Assembly (NCBI GenBank): GCA_947173485.1
Contig: CAMWFH010000009.1
Span: forward strand, 24,739-88,738
Source of the DNA: an uncultured Clostridia bacterium
GTDB taxonomy: Bacteria > Bacillota > Clostridia > Oscillospirales > Oscillospiraceae
Direction of reading: 5' to 3'
Length of the DNA stretch: 64,000 nucleotides
Positions 51,551-59,677 of this stretch are shown piece after piece. The notes beneath the pieces were generated by a model. The model was not told the origin of the DNA, searched no databases, and saw nothing but the letters and a program-made list of their open reading frames with translations. The first letter of the stretch is position 1, and each line of letters begins with the position of its first letter. Both the position numbers and the translations under genes were made by a program.

Positions 51551-52504
51551 TCACTTCCCGGCGACAGCCTCGACCGCCGCCAGGACCCTTTCCTTCACCT
51601 GCTCCAGGCTGCCGCTGATGGTGGCCCCCGCCGCCATGGCGTGGCCGCCGCCGCCCAGGGACACGCAGACCCGGGTGGCGTTGACCCGGCCATTGGCCCC
51701 GGTCCGCAGGCTCATCCGCCACAGGCCCGGCTCCAGCTCCCGCAGCACCGCGCCGCAGTCCACCCCCTCGATGAGGTTCGCCAGTGAGGAGATGTCCTCC
51801 AGGTCGTCCTCGGTGAGCCCCAGCTGCTGCCGGAGGGACAGCGGGATGGTCAGGAACACTCCCCGGTCCTCCTGGAAGAACTCCATGTTCCCCAGCAGGG
51901 CCGCCTCCAGGGCCAGCCGCTTTTTGGACTTGGTGCGGAAGTGCCGCTTGTTCACGGCGAAGTAGTCGATGCCGGTGGCCAGCAGCGCCGCCGCCACGGC
52001 GTGGGTATTGGCAGTGGTATTGGCATAGACGAAACAGCCGGTGTCGGTGGACACGGCCACATACAGGGGCAGGGCCACCTCCTGGGGCACCTCTCCCAGC
52101 AGCGCCAGGCAGATCTCATAGACGATCTCGCCGCAGGCGGCCCGGGAGGCGTCCACGCAGCTCTCCCGGCCAAAGCCCTCGAAGGAGGGGTGATGGTCGA
52201 TAGCCAGACCGATCTGATCGAAGTAGACCTCCTCACCGGGGAAGAACATCTTTTTCGAGGCGATGTCCACCGAGACGATGAAGCCCGCCTGGAAGCCCTC
52301 CGGCGCCAGGTAGGGCTCCACATACTGCCCCAAGGTCTGGGTCATCTCCGGGTTCGGCAGGATATAGGCCCGCCTGCCCGCCAGCCAGAGGGCGGCGCAG
52401 AGGCCGGCGGCGCAGCCGGTGGTGTCGCCGTCAGGACGGCGGTGGGTCAGGATCAGGATGTCGTTCTGTCCGCCCAGCAGGGCGGCGGCCTCCTTGGGCG
52501 TCAT
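51551..52504 (-). CDS. nrnA: DHH/DHHA1 nanoRNase / pAp phosphatase
   Basis: 317 residues. THRRPDGDT near residue 20 is the first metal motif, IDHHPSFEGFG near 112 the DHH motif, TDTGCFVYANT near 160 the next Asp, and GGGGHAMAAGATI the DHHA1 C-terminal signature. NrnA degrades 2-5-mer RNAs and dephosphorylates 3'-phosphoadenosine 5'-phosphate. The start overlaps the rbfA stop by ATGA, so it is co-translated with it, the usual rbfA-nrnA-truB order. Confidence 0.94.
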   Translation of the reverse strand: MTPKEAAALLGGQNDILILTHRRPDGDTTGCAAGLCAALWLAGRRAYILPNPEMTQTLGQYVEPYLAPEGFQAGFIVSVDIASKKMFFPGEEVYFDQIGLAIDHHPSFEGFGRESCVDASRAACGEIVYEICLALLGEVPQEVALPLYVAVSTDTGCFVYANTTANTHAVAAALLATGIDYFAVNKRHFRTKSKKRLALEAALLGNMEFFQEDRGVFLTIPLSLRQQLGLTEDDLEDISSLANLIEGVDCGAVLRELEPGLWRMSLRTGANGRVNATRVCVSLGGGGHAMAAGATISGSLEQVKERVLAAVEAVAGK

Positions 52505-52890
52505 GTCTCGTCCTCCTCTAAATGGATATGGTCGTTCACCGGCGGCTTGACGATGTTGGGGTCCCGCAGCATCTCCAGGATGTGGGCCCCCTGGCGGATG
52601 GAGTCGTCGGCGATGAACTGCAGCTCCGGGGTGTAGCGCAGGGAGAGGGCCATCCCCAGCTCCCGGCGGAGATAGCCGCTGGCGGACCGCAGTCCCCGCA
52701 TCATCTCCTTCTCCTGGTCCTTGTCCAGGGCGGAGACATAGATCCGGGCGCAGCGGAGGTCGCTGGTGGTGTCCACTCGTGTGATCGTCAGCAGGCCCCC
52801 TTGCAGGCGGGGGTCCTTCAGGGTCCGCAGCAGGGCGCTCAGCTCCCGCTGGATCTCCTCGTTGATGCGTCCTATTCGATTGCTTGCCAT
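52501..52890 (-). CDS. rbfA: Ribosome-binding factor A
   Basis: 129 residues, KH-type fold: RIGRINEEIQRELSALLRTLKDPRL, LLTITRVDTTSDLRCARIYVSAL, and the region of the A-x-G kink near GLRSASGYLRRELGMALSLRYTPELQFIADDS. It assists 16S rRNA 5'-end maturation in 30S assembly. In this genome it is cut off from infB by a divergent XRE/small-ORF pair and has its own promoter at 53031-53059. The leader holds a hairpin at 52917-52936. Confidence 0.94.
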   Translation of the reverse strand: MASNRIGRINEEIQRELSALLRTLKDPRLQGGLLTITRVDTTSDLRCARIYVSALDKDQEKEMMRGLRSASGYLRRELGMALSLRYTPELQFIADDSIRQGAHILEMLRDPNIVKPPVNDHIHLEEDET

Positions 52891-53030
52891 CGATATCCCT
52901 CTTTTCCTCTCAAAGGAAGAGAGGATGTCCTCTCTTCTCCGATCGCAGCCGCCCTATGGGCAGCATCTCTTCCGCGGCTCTCCTATGTTTCTCCAAAATG
53001 CGCCGCTCTATGCCGCCGTGAGCGGTCCCC

Positions 53031-53059
53031 ATTATACCATAAAACGGCAAGATCCACAA
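53031..53059 (-). promoter_or_regulatory. Promoter of the rbfA-nrnA-truB-ribF/MTase operon
   Basis: Minus-strand TTGTGG (53059-53054), 17-base spacer, TATAAT (53036-53031), partly overlapping the end of the XRE-gene region. Its leader includes a 9-bp stem AAGAGAGGA (52917-52925) with 52928-52936. Confidence 0.65.
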
Positions 53060-53066
53060 GAAAAGT

Positions 53067-53285
53067 TTACGGCTCCTCCCGCAGTCCCAGCAGATAGTCG
53101 GCGCTGACCTGGTAGTGTTCACAGAGCAGGACGAATTTTTCCAGGGAGGTGGTCCGTTTCCCGCTCTCCAGATAACTGATCTGCACCTCGCTCACATCCA
53201 GGACCGCCGCCAGCGCCTTCTGTGTCTCACCGGCCTGTTCCCGGAGCGCGCGCAGCCGCTGTCCAAATCGTTCTCTTGCAAAAAT
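53067..53285 (-). CDS. Short XRE-family DNA-binding protein with non-canonical start
   Basis: 72 residues if it begins at ATT 53285. It reads as a full Cro/C1-type HTH: FGQRLRALREQAGETQKALAAVLDVSEVQISYLESGKRTTSLEKFVLLCEHYQVSADYLLGLREEP. The frame has no ATG, GTG or TTG between the upstream TAA and the domain; only ATC (53291) or ATT (53285) stand at a proper distance from the GGGGGG purine run at 53293-53298. So it either uses a rare start, like infC's AUU, or has lost its start codon. Divergent from the 62-residue ORF at 53366 across a promoter with a dyad, the usual self-regulating layout. Confidence 0.65.
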   Translation of the reverse strand: MFARERFGQRLRALREQAGETQKALAAVLDVSEVQISYLESGKRTTSLEKFVLLCEHYQVSADYLLGLREEP

Positions 53286-53298
53286 GTAGATTCCCCCC

Positions 53299-53340
53299 TT
53301 GATAAATTAACTCAAAGTTTGGTATACTGATATCAAACTT
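53299..53340 (+). promoter_or_regulatory. Promoter and dyad between the XRE gene and the small ORF
   Basis: TTGATA (53299-53304), 18 bases, TATACT (53323-53328). AAGTTTG (53315-53321) and its complement CAAACTT (53334-53340) bracket the -10, a fitting operator for the XRE protein. Confidence 0.6.
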
Positions 53341-53365
53341 AACATACAGTTAGGAGGCGCAGTTT

Positions 53366-53554
53366 ATGAACGTTCTTTTTGAGCAGCTCTTCCATGCCTG
53401 GTGCCCGCCCTACGATCCCCAGATGGTACCGGAATACTTACGGAAGGACCCGGTCAAGGCCTATGGGCAGTACGCCTTCCAGCGCGGCTTCACTCTGGCC
53501 CTGGCGCTGGCCGTGTCCTGCCTGGACCCGGAGGACCTGCGGCAGCAGGAATAA
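53366..53554 (+). CDS. Small hypothetical protein, 62 residues
   Basis: Starts at ATG 53366 with TTAGGAGGCGC seven bases upstream. Sequence runs from NVLFEQLFHAWCPPYDPQ to an amphipathic or weakly hydrophobic stretch FTLALALAVSCLDPED. No family recognised. The strong RBS, own promoter and HTH partner argue that it is real. It could be the regulated partner of the XRE protein in a small two-gene unit set into the infB-rbfA gap. Confidence 0.6.
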   Translation: MNVLFEQLFHAWCPPYDPQMVPEYLRKDPVKAYGQYAFQRGFTLALALAVSCLDPEDLRQQE

Positions 53555-53559
53555 GGCAA

Positions 53560-53583
53560 AGGGCGGGCGATGACGCCCGCCCT
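53560..53583. terminator. Hairpin between the small ORF and infB
   Basis: AGGGCGGGCG (53560-53569), loop ATGA, complement 53574-53583. Weak T-tracts on both sides; the only candidate terminator for the nusA-infB operon and for the convergent small ORF. Confidence 0.6.
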
Positions 53584-53589
53584 GCTTAT

Positions 53590-55980
53590 TCAGACCTCGA
53601 TCTGCTCCATGACGAAGCACTCGATGATATCGCCGTCCTTGATGTCGTTGAACTTCTCTATGGTCATGCCGCACTCATAGCCGGAGGCCACTTCCTTCAC
53701 GCTGTCCTTGAAGCGCTGGAGGGAGGCCAGCTCGCCCTCGTGGATGACCACGCCGTCCCGGACGATGCGGACCTGGCAGGAGCGCTGGATCTTGCCGTCC
53801 TGGACGTAGCAGCCGGCCACGGTGCCCACGCCGGACACCTTGTAGGTCTGGCGCACCTCGGCGTGGCCGATCAGGGCCTCCCGGAACTTGGGGGCCAGCA
53901 TACCCTTCATGGCCGCCTCGATCTCGTTGATGCAGTCGTAGATGACCCGGTACATCCGCATATCCACATGGTTCCGGGCAGCGCTGTCCCGGGCGGCGGA
54001 ATCGGGGCGGACGTTGAAGCCCACGATGATCGCCTTGGAGGTAGCCGCCAGCATCACGTCGCTCTCGTTGATCGCGCCTACGCCGGAGTGGATGACCCGC
54101 ACCCGGACCTCCTCGTTGGTCAGCTTCTCCAGGCTGGCCCGCACCGCCTCGGCGCTGCCCTGGACATCGGCCTTGACGATGATGTTCAGGTCCTTCATCT
54201 CGCCGGCCTGGATCTGGCTGAACAGATCCTCCAGGGAGACCTTCTGGATCGGCGCGTTGGCCTTGGCCTTCTCCTCGGCCTTCCGCTGCTCCACCAGCTC
54301 CCGGGCCAGGCGCTCGTCGGCCACGGCGTTGAAGGTGCTGCCGGCGCTGGGGGCCTCGCCCAGGCCGGTGATCTCCACCGGCACACTGGGGCCCGCCTCG
54401 GTCAGGCGGCAGCCGGCGCTGTCCACCATGGCCCGCACCCGGCCCACAGCGGTGCCGGCGATGATGATGTCCCCCTGCCGCAGGGTGCCGTTCTGCACCA
54501 GCAGGGTGGCGATGGGGCCCCGGCCCTTGTCCAGCCGGGCCTCGATGACCGCGCCCTGGGCCGCCCGGTCGGGGTTGGCCTTCAGCTCCCGCATCTCGGC
54601 GGTGAGGGTCACCATCTCCAGCAGGTTGTCGATGCCCATGCCGGTCTTGGCGGAGATGGGGCAGATGATGGTCTCGCCGCCCCAGTCCTCGGCCACCAGC
54701 TCATACTCGGTGAGCTGCTGCTTGATCCGCTCCGGATTGGCCTCCGGCTTATCCATCTTGTTGATGGCCACGATGATGGGGATCTCCGCCGCCTTGGCGT
54801 GGTTGATGGACTCTACGGTCTGGGGCTTGATGCCGTCCTCGGCGGCCACCACCAGGATGGCGATATCCGTCACCATGGCGCCCCGGGCCCGCATGGAGGT
54901 GAAGGCCTCGTGGCCAGGGGTATCCAGGAAGGTGATGGGCTTGCCGTCCAGCTCCACCTGGTAGGCGCCGATGTGCTGGGTGATGCCGCCGGCCTCGCCC
55001 TTAGCCACATGGGAGGAGCGGATATAGTCCAGCAGGCTCGTCTTGCCGTGGTCCACATGGCCCATGACCACCACCACGGGGGCCCTGGGCTTCAGGTCCT
55101 CCTCCTTGTCTTGGGCGGTGTCGATGAGCTTCTCCTCGATGGTGACGACGACCTCCCGCTCCACCTTGCACCCCAGTTCCTCCGCCACGAAGGAGGCGGT
55201 GTCGAAGTCGATGAACTGGCTGACGGAGGCCATGACGCCGTTCTTCATCAGGCACTTGACCACCTCGGCGGCGGTCTTCTTCATCCGGCTGGCCAGCTCG
55301 CCCACGCTGATCTCGTCGGGGATCAGCACCTTGACCGGGGCCTTCTTGGCGATCTCCAGCTGGAGCCGGCGCATCTTGTCCTGCTCCTCCTGCCGGCGCT
55401 TACCGGACATCTGTCCGCCCCGGCGCTTGCCGCCGCTGCGGAACTTCTCCTTGCTCTGCTCCATCCGGCGTCCGCCGCCGGCGCTGGAGCGGTCGGCCAT
55501 GTCCTGGAGCTTCTCGTCGTACTTATCCAGGTTGACATTGGTGGCCTTCCGGGTGTCCACCACCTTCTTCTCCGGCACCCGGGAGGCGGGCTTGCCGGCG
55601 GCAGGCTGGGCGCCGCCGCCCGGCTGCTGGGCCCCCTGGGCCGGGGCGGGCCGCTGGTCCTGCCGGGGCTTTTGCCCCTTGGGCGGCTGCTGCTGGGCCG
55701 GCTGGGGCGCGGCGGGCTGGGGAGCCGCCTCTTGGGGCTTTTTGCTCTCCGGCTCCTGGTAGGTGTCGGCATAGATGACCTGGATGCCGGAGACCTGGTT
55801 GTGCTGCGTCAGGTACTCAAAGATAAGGGAGAGCTCATGGTCGCTCAGCACCTGCATATGATTTTTGGGCGTAGTTGCGTACTTCGTAAGGATCTCCGTG
55901 ATCGTTTTTGTGGGGACCCCGAAATCCTTGGCCACCTCGTGTACGCGGTATTTGTTCAGTGCGTTAGCCAATAAAGCCAC
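53590..55980 (-). CDS. infB: Translation initiation factor IF-2
   Basis: 796 residues. N-terminal IF2_N helix ([24 protein letters not shown]), a long Pro/Gln/Ala/Lys-rich linker (residues 75-185), a second IF2_N near 225, then the GTPase with G1 [14 protein letters not shown]3 DTPGHEAF, G4 NKMDKP and G5 SAKTG. Beta-barrel II and domains III/IV follow, with the fMet-tRNA-binding end ([30 protein letters not shown]). Last gene of the rimP operon. Confidence 0.97.
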   Translation of the reverse strand: MALLANALNKYRVHEVAKDFGVPTKTITEILTKYATTPKNHMQVLSDHELSLIFEYLTQHNQVSGIQVIYADTYQEPESKKPQEAAPQPAAPQPAQQQPPKGQKPRQDQRPAPAQGAQQPGGGAQPAAGKPASRVPEKKVVDTRKATNVNLDKYDEKLQDMADRSSAGGGRRMEQSKEKFRSGGKRRGGQMSGKRRQEEQDKMRRLQLEIAKKAPVKVLIPDEISVGELASRMKKTAAEVVKCLMKNGVMASVSQFIDFDTASFVAEELGCKVEREVVVTIEEKLIDTAQDKEEDLKPRAPVVVVMGHVDHGKTSLLDYIRSSHVAKGEAGGITQHIGAYQVELDGKPITFLDTPGHEAFTSMRARGAMVTDIAILVVAAEDGIKPQTVESINHAKAAEIPIIVAINKMDKPEANPERIKQQLTEYELVAEDWGGETIICPISAKTGMGIDNLLEMVTLTAEMRELKANPDRAAQGAVIEARLDKGRGPIATLLVQNGTLRQGDIIIAGTAVGRVRAMVDSAGCRLTEAGPSVPVEITGLGEAPSAGSTFNAVADERLARELVEQRKAEEKAKANAPIQKVSLEDLFSQIQAGEMKDLNIIVKADVQGSAEAVRASLEKLTNEEVRVRVIHSGVGAINESDVMLAATSKAIIVGFNVRPDSAARDSAARNHVDMRMYRVIYDCINEIEAAMKGMLAPKFREALIGHAEVRQTYKVSGVGTVAGCYVQDGKIQRSCQVRIVRDGVVIHEGELASLQRFKDSVKEVASGYECGMTIEKFNDIKDGDIIECFVMEQIEV

Positions 55981-56055
55981 CTCCGAATGAATGTCTGATA
56001 GGTTCGCCCACGCTGGGCGCTCGCTGCTATATGAACCGGCGCCGGACAGCTGCCG

Positions 56056-56454
56056 CTATCCCCTCCGCCGGGGCTTCTTCTTTTTGCGGATCTGGATCTT
56101 CTCCGCCTTCTGCTCCATGGCCTCCGCCGCCTCGGCCCAGCGGTCGGGGTCGCTGGCGGCCAGCCGGCGCAGCAGGGCGCCGGCCAATCCGGCGTCCGTC
56201 ACCGCCAGCAGAGCACAGGGGGACCGCCCCAGGGCCTGGCCCAGGACCTCCTTGCTGTAGGGCACCTGGGCGCAGAGGCAGCCGCCCGTCCCGGCCAGAT
56301 GCTCCGCCCGCCGGACGGTGTTCTCGGCGGCGTCCTCCGCCACCAGCAGCAGGCGGCACTTCCGCCGCTGGCAGGCGGTCCCCGCCGGCTCCTCGCCGGC
56401 CTCCAGCCGGCCGGCCCGCTTGCACAGGCCCAGGGTCCTGAGAAGATCATCCAT
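56056..56454 (-). CDS. ylxQ: L7Ae-like RNA-binding protein YlxQ
   Basis: 132 residues from ATG 56454, which overlaps the rnpM stop by 8 bp; a longer frame start at 56508 is not needed. The N-terminal L7Ae/L30e fold has LRTLGLCKRAGRLEAGEE, LLLVAEDAAENT and ALLAVTDAGLAGALL. The last 30 residues are very basic (KIQIRKKKKPRRR). It is a K-turn-binding homologue always placed between rnpM and infB; exact role unclear. Confidence 0.88.
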   Translation of the reverse strand: MDDLLRTLGLCKRAGRLEAGEEPAGTACQRRKCRLLLVAEDAAENTVRRAEHLAGTGGCLCAQVPYSKEVLGQALGRSPCALLAVTDAGLAGALLRRLAASDPDRWAEAAEAMEQKAEKIQIRKKKKPRRRG

Positions 56455-56716
56455 GGGCCATCTCCTGCTCCAGCTGGTCATAGACCTCCGGGGGGATCGC
56501 CATCTCAAAGACCCGCTCCAGGGCCCGGCTCTTCCGGGCCTTCTTCAGGCAGGCCATATCCGGGCACACATAGGCCCCCCGTCCCGGCTTCTTCCCCTTG
56601 AGATCCAGGGAGAGGGTCCCCTCCGGGGACCGGACCACCCGGATCAGATCCCGCTTGTCCCGCATGGTCCGGCAGCCTACGCACTGCCGCTGGGGGATCT
56701 TCCGTACCTTCTGCAT
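56447..56716 (-). CDS. rnpM: RNase P modulator RnpM (YlxR, DUF448)
   Basis: 89 residues. QRQCVGCRTMRDKRDLIRVVRSPEG and GKKPGRGAYVCPDMACLKKARKSRALERVF are the full YlxR signature, with G-R-G-A-Y binding RNA. In Bacillus subtilis the homologue binds RNase P RNA and modulates it. It lies 31 bp after nusA and overlaps ylxQ. Confidence 0.93.
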   Translation of the reverse strand: MQKVRKIPQRQCVGCRTMRDKRDLIRVVRSPEGTLSLDLKGKKPGRGAYVCPDMACLKKARKSRALERVFEMAIPPEVYDQLEQEMAHG

Positions 56717-56747
56717 ACCGCCGCCGTCCCTTCCTTGTTATTCCACG

Positions 56748-57833
56748 TTACTCCGCTGTTTCCCGATAGCTCTGGGGCTTGATATCGATCTTATACTTGG
56801 TCAGCCGGGCGGCCAGGCGGGCGTTCTGCCCCTCCTTGCCGATGGCCAGGCTCAGCTGGTCGTCCGGCACGATGACCCGGCATGCCTTGCCCTCCTCCGC
56901 CAGCTGGACCTCCACCACGTCGGCCGGGGCCAGGGCGGCGGCGATATAGGCGGCGGGGTCCTCGCTGTACTTCACGATGTCGATCTTCTCCCCCCGCAGC
57001 TCCTCCACGATGGCGCTCACCCGCTGGCCCCGGGGGCCCACGCAGGCGCCGATGGCGTCTACCGCCTCGTCGTTGGACCAGACGGCCATCTTGGTCCGGC
57101 TGCCGGCCTCCCGGGCGATGGACTTCACCTCCACGATGCCGTCATGGATCTCCGGCACCTCCAGCTCGAACAGCCGCCGCACCAGGCCCCAGTGGGTCCG
57201 GGAGATCATCACCTGGGGCCCTCTGGTGCTGCGGCGGACATCCACCACATACACCTTCACCCGGTCTCCCTCCGTCAGCTCCTCCTTGGGGACCTGCTCG
57301 CTGGGGGCCAGCAGGGCCTCGGTGCTCTCGGCTCCGGTGCCGATGCGCAGGGAGATGTTGCCGGTCCGGGGGTCGATGCGGGAGACCACGCCGGTGAGGA
57401 TCTCGTGCTGCTTGGAGTTGAACTCGTCATAGATCATCCCCCGCTCCGCCTCCCGCAGGCCCTGGATGATGACCTGCTTGCCGTTGGTGGCGGCGATGCG
57501 GCCGAACTCCATGTTGTCCACCGGCAGGTTGATGACCCCGCCCAGCTCCGCCCGGGCGGTCAGGGCGCGGGCGTCCTCCAGGGAGATCTGGGTGGAGGGG
57601 TTCTCCACCTGCTCCACGATCTCCCGCTGGATATACATCCGCAGCTCTTCCTTGCTCTCGTCTATGTCTACGACGACGCAGTTCTTGTTCTCGTAGGCGG
57701 GATGCTCCTTCTCATAGGCCTTGACCAGGGCCGCCGCCACCTTCTCCAGCATGAAGTTCCGGGGGATGCCCCGCTCCTTCTCCAGCAGCGCCAGGGCCGC
57801 AAATATCTCGTCACATTTCATATCGCGCAACAC
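56748..57833 (-). CDS. nusA: Transcription termination/antitermination factor NusA
   Basis: 361 residues, the short Firmicute form. N-terminal RNA-polymerase-binding domain (EIFAALALLEKERGIPRNFMLEKVAAAL), S1 domain (HEILTGVVSRIDPRTGNISLRIG), KH1 (RTHWGLVRRLFELEVPEIHDGIVEVKSIAREAGSRTKMAV) and KH2 (ACVGPRGQRVSAIVEELRGEKIDIV), with AIGKEGQNARLAARLTKYKIDI at the end. Second gene of its operon, after rimP. The operon leader has a terminator hairpin just after the promoter, a place where NusA could control its own synthesis. Confidence 0.96.
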   Translation of the reverse strand: MLRDMKCDEIFAALALLEKERGIPRNFMLEKVAAALVKAYEKEHPAYENKNCVVVDIDESKEELRMYIQREIVEQVENPSTQISLEDARALTARAELGGVINLPVDNMEFGRIAATNGKQVIIQGLREAERGMIYDEFNSKQHEILTGVVSRIDPRTGNISLRIGTGAESTEALLAPSEQVPKEELTEGDRVKVYVVDVRRSTRGPQVMISRTHWGLVRRLFELEVPEIHDGIVEVKSIAREAGSRTKMAVWSNDEAVDAIGACVGPRGQRVSAIVEELRGEKIDIVKYSEDPAAYIAAALAPADVVEVQLAEEGKACRVIVPDDQLSLAIGKEGQNARLAARLTKYKIDIKPQSYRETAE

Positions 57834-57841
57834 TCCTGTCC

Positions 57842-58297
57842 TTAAAATTCCACCCGCAGCCGGCAGAGGGCCACCTCGCTCTTCTCGAACCGCACCGTCT
57901 CCGTCCCGGTATCCAGCAGGACCGCGCCGGCGTCATAGCCGGCCAGGGTGCCGGGGAACTCCTTCCGCCCGTCCCGGGCCCTGTAGAGCTTCACCAGGAC
58001 CGGACTGCCGATGAACTGGGCATAATCCGAGGGCCGCTTCAGGGGCCGCTCGGCCCCGGCGGAGCAGACCTCGAAGATATAACTGCTCTCGATGGGGTCC
58101 GCCTCATCCAGGGCGTCGCTGACGGCCCGGCTCACCGCCTCGCAGTCGTTGATATCCACGCCGCCCTCCTTGTCCAGATACAGCCGCAGATACCACTGCC
58201 CCGCCTCCCGGACATACTCCACATCCCAGAGCGTACACCCCGCCGCGGCCACCGCCGGGGCGGCCAGCGACGCGGCCAATTCCGTGATCTTTGCCAT
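57842..58297 (-). CDS. rimP: Ribosome maturation factor RimP
   Basis: 151 residues from ATG 58297 (AAGGAGGAG directly upstream). CTLWDVEYVREAGQWYLRLYLDKEGGVDINDCEAVSRAVSDALDE is the N-terminal RimP signature and YIFEVCSAGAERPLKRPSDYAQFIG closes it; a small SH3-like C-terminal domain follows. It acts in 30S assembly. First gene of the operon. It ends 8 bp before nusA. Confidence 0.94.
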   Translation of the reverse strand: MAKITELAASLAAPAVAAAGCTLWDVEYVREAGQWYLRLYLDKEGGVDINDCEAVSRAVSDALDEADPIESSYIFEVCSAGAERPLKRPSDYAQFIGSPVLVKLYRARDGRKEFPGTLAGYDAGAVLLDTGTETVRFEKSEVALCRLRVEF

Positions 58298-58378
58298 GGG
58301 CTCCTCCTTATCCATCCTGCTCAGGTCCGGTCCCCTGGAGGGGGATCGCCAAATTTTGACTGACCGGACTCGGCCAAG

Positions 58379-58404
58379 AAAAAGAGCGGACAAAATGTCC
58401 ACTC
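58379..58404 (-). terminator. Leader terminator (possible attenuator) of the rimP-nusA-infB operon
   Basis: Minus-strand stem GAGTGGACA/TGTCCGCTC (58404 to 58384, one G-U pair, 3-base loop) then TTTTT (58383-58379). It begins about 20 bases after the expected start from the promoter at 58432-58460 and 82 bases before rimP. It could alternatively end the transglutaminase-like gene's transcript. Confidence 0.7.
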
Positions 58405-58431
58405 TGTCAACACGAACCATTCAATGCAAAC

Positions 58432-58460
58432 AGTATAACACACGCTTTTGGAAATTGCAA
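58432..58460 (-). promoter_or_regulatory. Promoter of the rimP-nusA-rnpM-ylxQ-infB operon
   Basis: Minus-strand TTGCAA (58460-58455), 17-base spacer, TATACT (58437-58432), start near 58425. Confidence 0.65.
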
Positions 58461-58560
58461 GGGGGTCTCCCCATTTTATCGGGGCAAAACCCACACTTTT
58501 TTTGCCCCCATGCCCCTTGGGCCGGGGGAAAGGGCCTATCCGGGCCCCCGCCGGGCCCGT

Positions 58561-59493
58561 TCAGAACCGGCTGAGGGCCTTGGCTTCGGTCATGCCGAAG
58601 TACTGATAAGCCACATAGCTCCCCTGGTCCCCCCAGGTGGCGTCGCTGTGGACCGTCCGCCCGTCCAGCTCCGCCACGGTCCAGATATGGTCGTTCACGG
58701 AATAGGTGGTGCAGGGGATGCCCTCCAGCTTCAGGAGCAGGTTGTAGGCGGCGGTGTACCCGTCGCAGACCGCCTGGCCGAACTGGAAGAGGCCGTAGGC
58801 GGTGTGGGAGGGGGAGCTGGCGGCGGCCTTGCTGTCATAGGCGCAGTTCTTGGCCAGCCAGGTGTAGTAGACCCAGGCGATGTCCGACTGGTCCATGGTG
58901 GCCCGGAGGGTCCCCTCCCGCCAGAGACGGTCGTGGAGCTCGATGGCGGCGTTCATGGCCCCGGTCCGGGCGGCGGTCAGGTTGGACCCGCTGTAGACCC
59001 CGCTGGAGAAGGACAATGTCACCATGCCGGTGCTGGCCCGATAGGAGCAGCTGACGGCGTTGTAGCCCTGCTCGATATAGTGGCGGATCCCATCCAGGTA
59101 GTTCTGCATCAGCGTCTCCGCCGAGGCGCTGTCGATGGCGTTGGGGCCCAGGGACAGGGAGATGGTGGTCTCCGACCGGGACAGCATCCAGCGGAGGTTG
59201 TCGTCGATGGCCTGTAGATCGTTGAGGGCGTGCCGGTCGTGGAACACATCGCTCTCCCCCACCAGATCTGCCAAAGTGAGGCCCGCGGCGGAGAGCTTGG
59301 CCCCCCGCTCCCAGGTGATGGACAGGTGGAGGGGCACGGCCTCCCGCCGGTGGAGGGGATCGATAGCGGTCAGGTCCTGGTTCTTCGCCCCCACAGGAGC
59401 GGCAAGGCCAGGGACCTCCGGGCCGGCGGGACGGGCCAGCCACAGAGCGCCCAGGAGGAGGACCAGACAGAGGATAGAAGTCAGTCGTTTGAT
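58561..59493 (-). CDS. Exported transglutaminase-like protein
   Basis: About 310 residues. The C-terminal third has a transglutaminase-like triad: Cys in QFGQAVCDGYTAAYNLLLKLEGIPC, His in NDHIWTVAELDG and Asp in HSDATWGD. The N-terminus reads KRLTSILCLVLLLGALWLA, a signal peptide, so it acts outside the membrane. The best start by RBS spacing (AAAGGAGG, 9 bases) is an ATC at 59493; the nearest in-frame ATG (59577) would place about 28 poor-looking residues first, and 59649 lies upstream of the promoter. Proteins of this kind cross-link or cleave wall-associated peptides; substrate unknown. A 19-bp palindrome overlaps its promoter. Confidence 0.75.
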   Translation of the reverse strand: MKRLTSILCLVLLLGALWLARPAGPEVPGLAAPVGAKNQDLTAIDPLHRREAVPLHLSITWERGAKLSAAGLTLADLVGESDVFHDRHALNDLQAIDDNLRWMLSRSETTISLSLGPNAIDSASAETLMQNYLDGIRHYIEQGYNAVSCSYRASTGMVTLSFSSGVYSGSNLTAARTGAMNAAIELHDRLWREGTLRATMDQSDIAWVYYTWLAKNCAYDSKAAASSPSHTAYGLFQFGQAVCDGYTAAYNLLLKLEGIPCTTYSVNDHIWTVAELDGRTVHSDATWGDQGSYVAYQYFGMTEAKALSRF

Positions 59494-59581
59494 GGCGGTC
59501 CGCCTCCTTTCACGTTGCCCTGGGGGCCGGCGTCCTTCGTGCAGCCGGCATGGCCCGTATAGGGGGCCGCACCGCATCGCT

Positions 59582-59626
59582 ACTATAGTGTCACTATAGT
59601 ATAACACAGATTCGGCCAAGACGCAA
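59582..59626 (-). promoter_or_regulatory. Promoter of the transglutaminase-like gene with 19-bp palindromic operator
   Basis: Minus-strand TTGCGT (59626-59621), 17-base spacer, TATACT (59603-59598). ACTATAGTG (59582-59590) and its complement (59592-59600) form a perfect palindrome centred on 59591, the expected start of transcription. Strong repressor-site geometry. Confidence 0.7.
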
Positions 59627-59677
59627 CGGTCCAAAAGCAAGATCTGCATGAACGATGGGCCCAGCCGGGCCCGCCGG

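Noticed and set aside
53401..55974. Plus-strand open frame of 857 codons opposite infB
   Set aside because: It is the antisense of a certain IF-2 gene, has His/Gly/Leu/Asp-rich composition typical of G+C-rich shadows, and no RBS or family motif.
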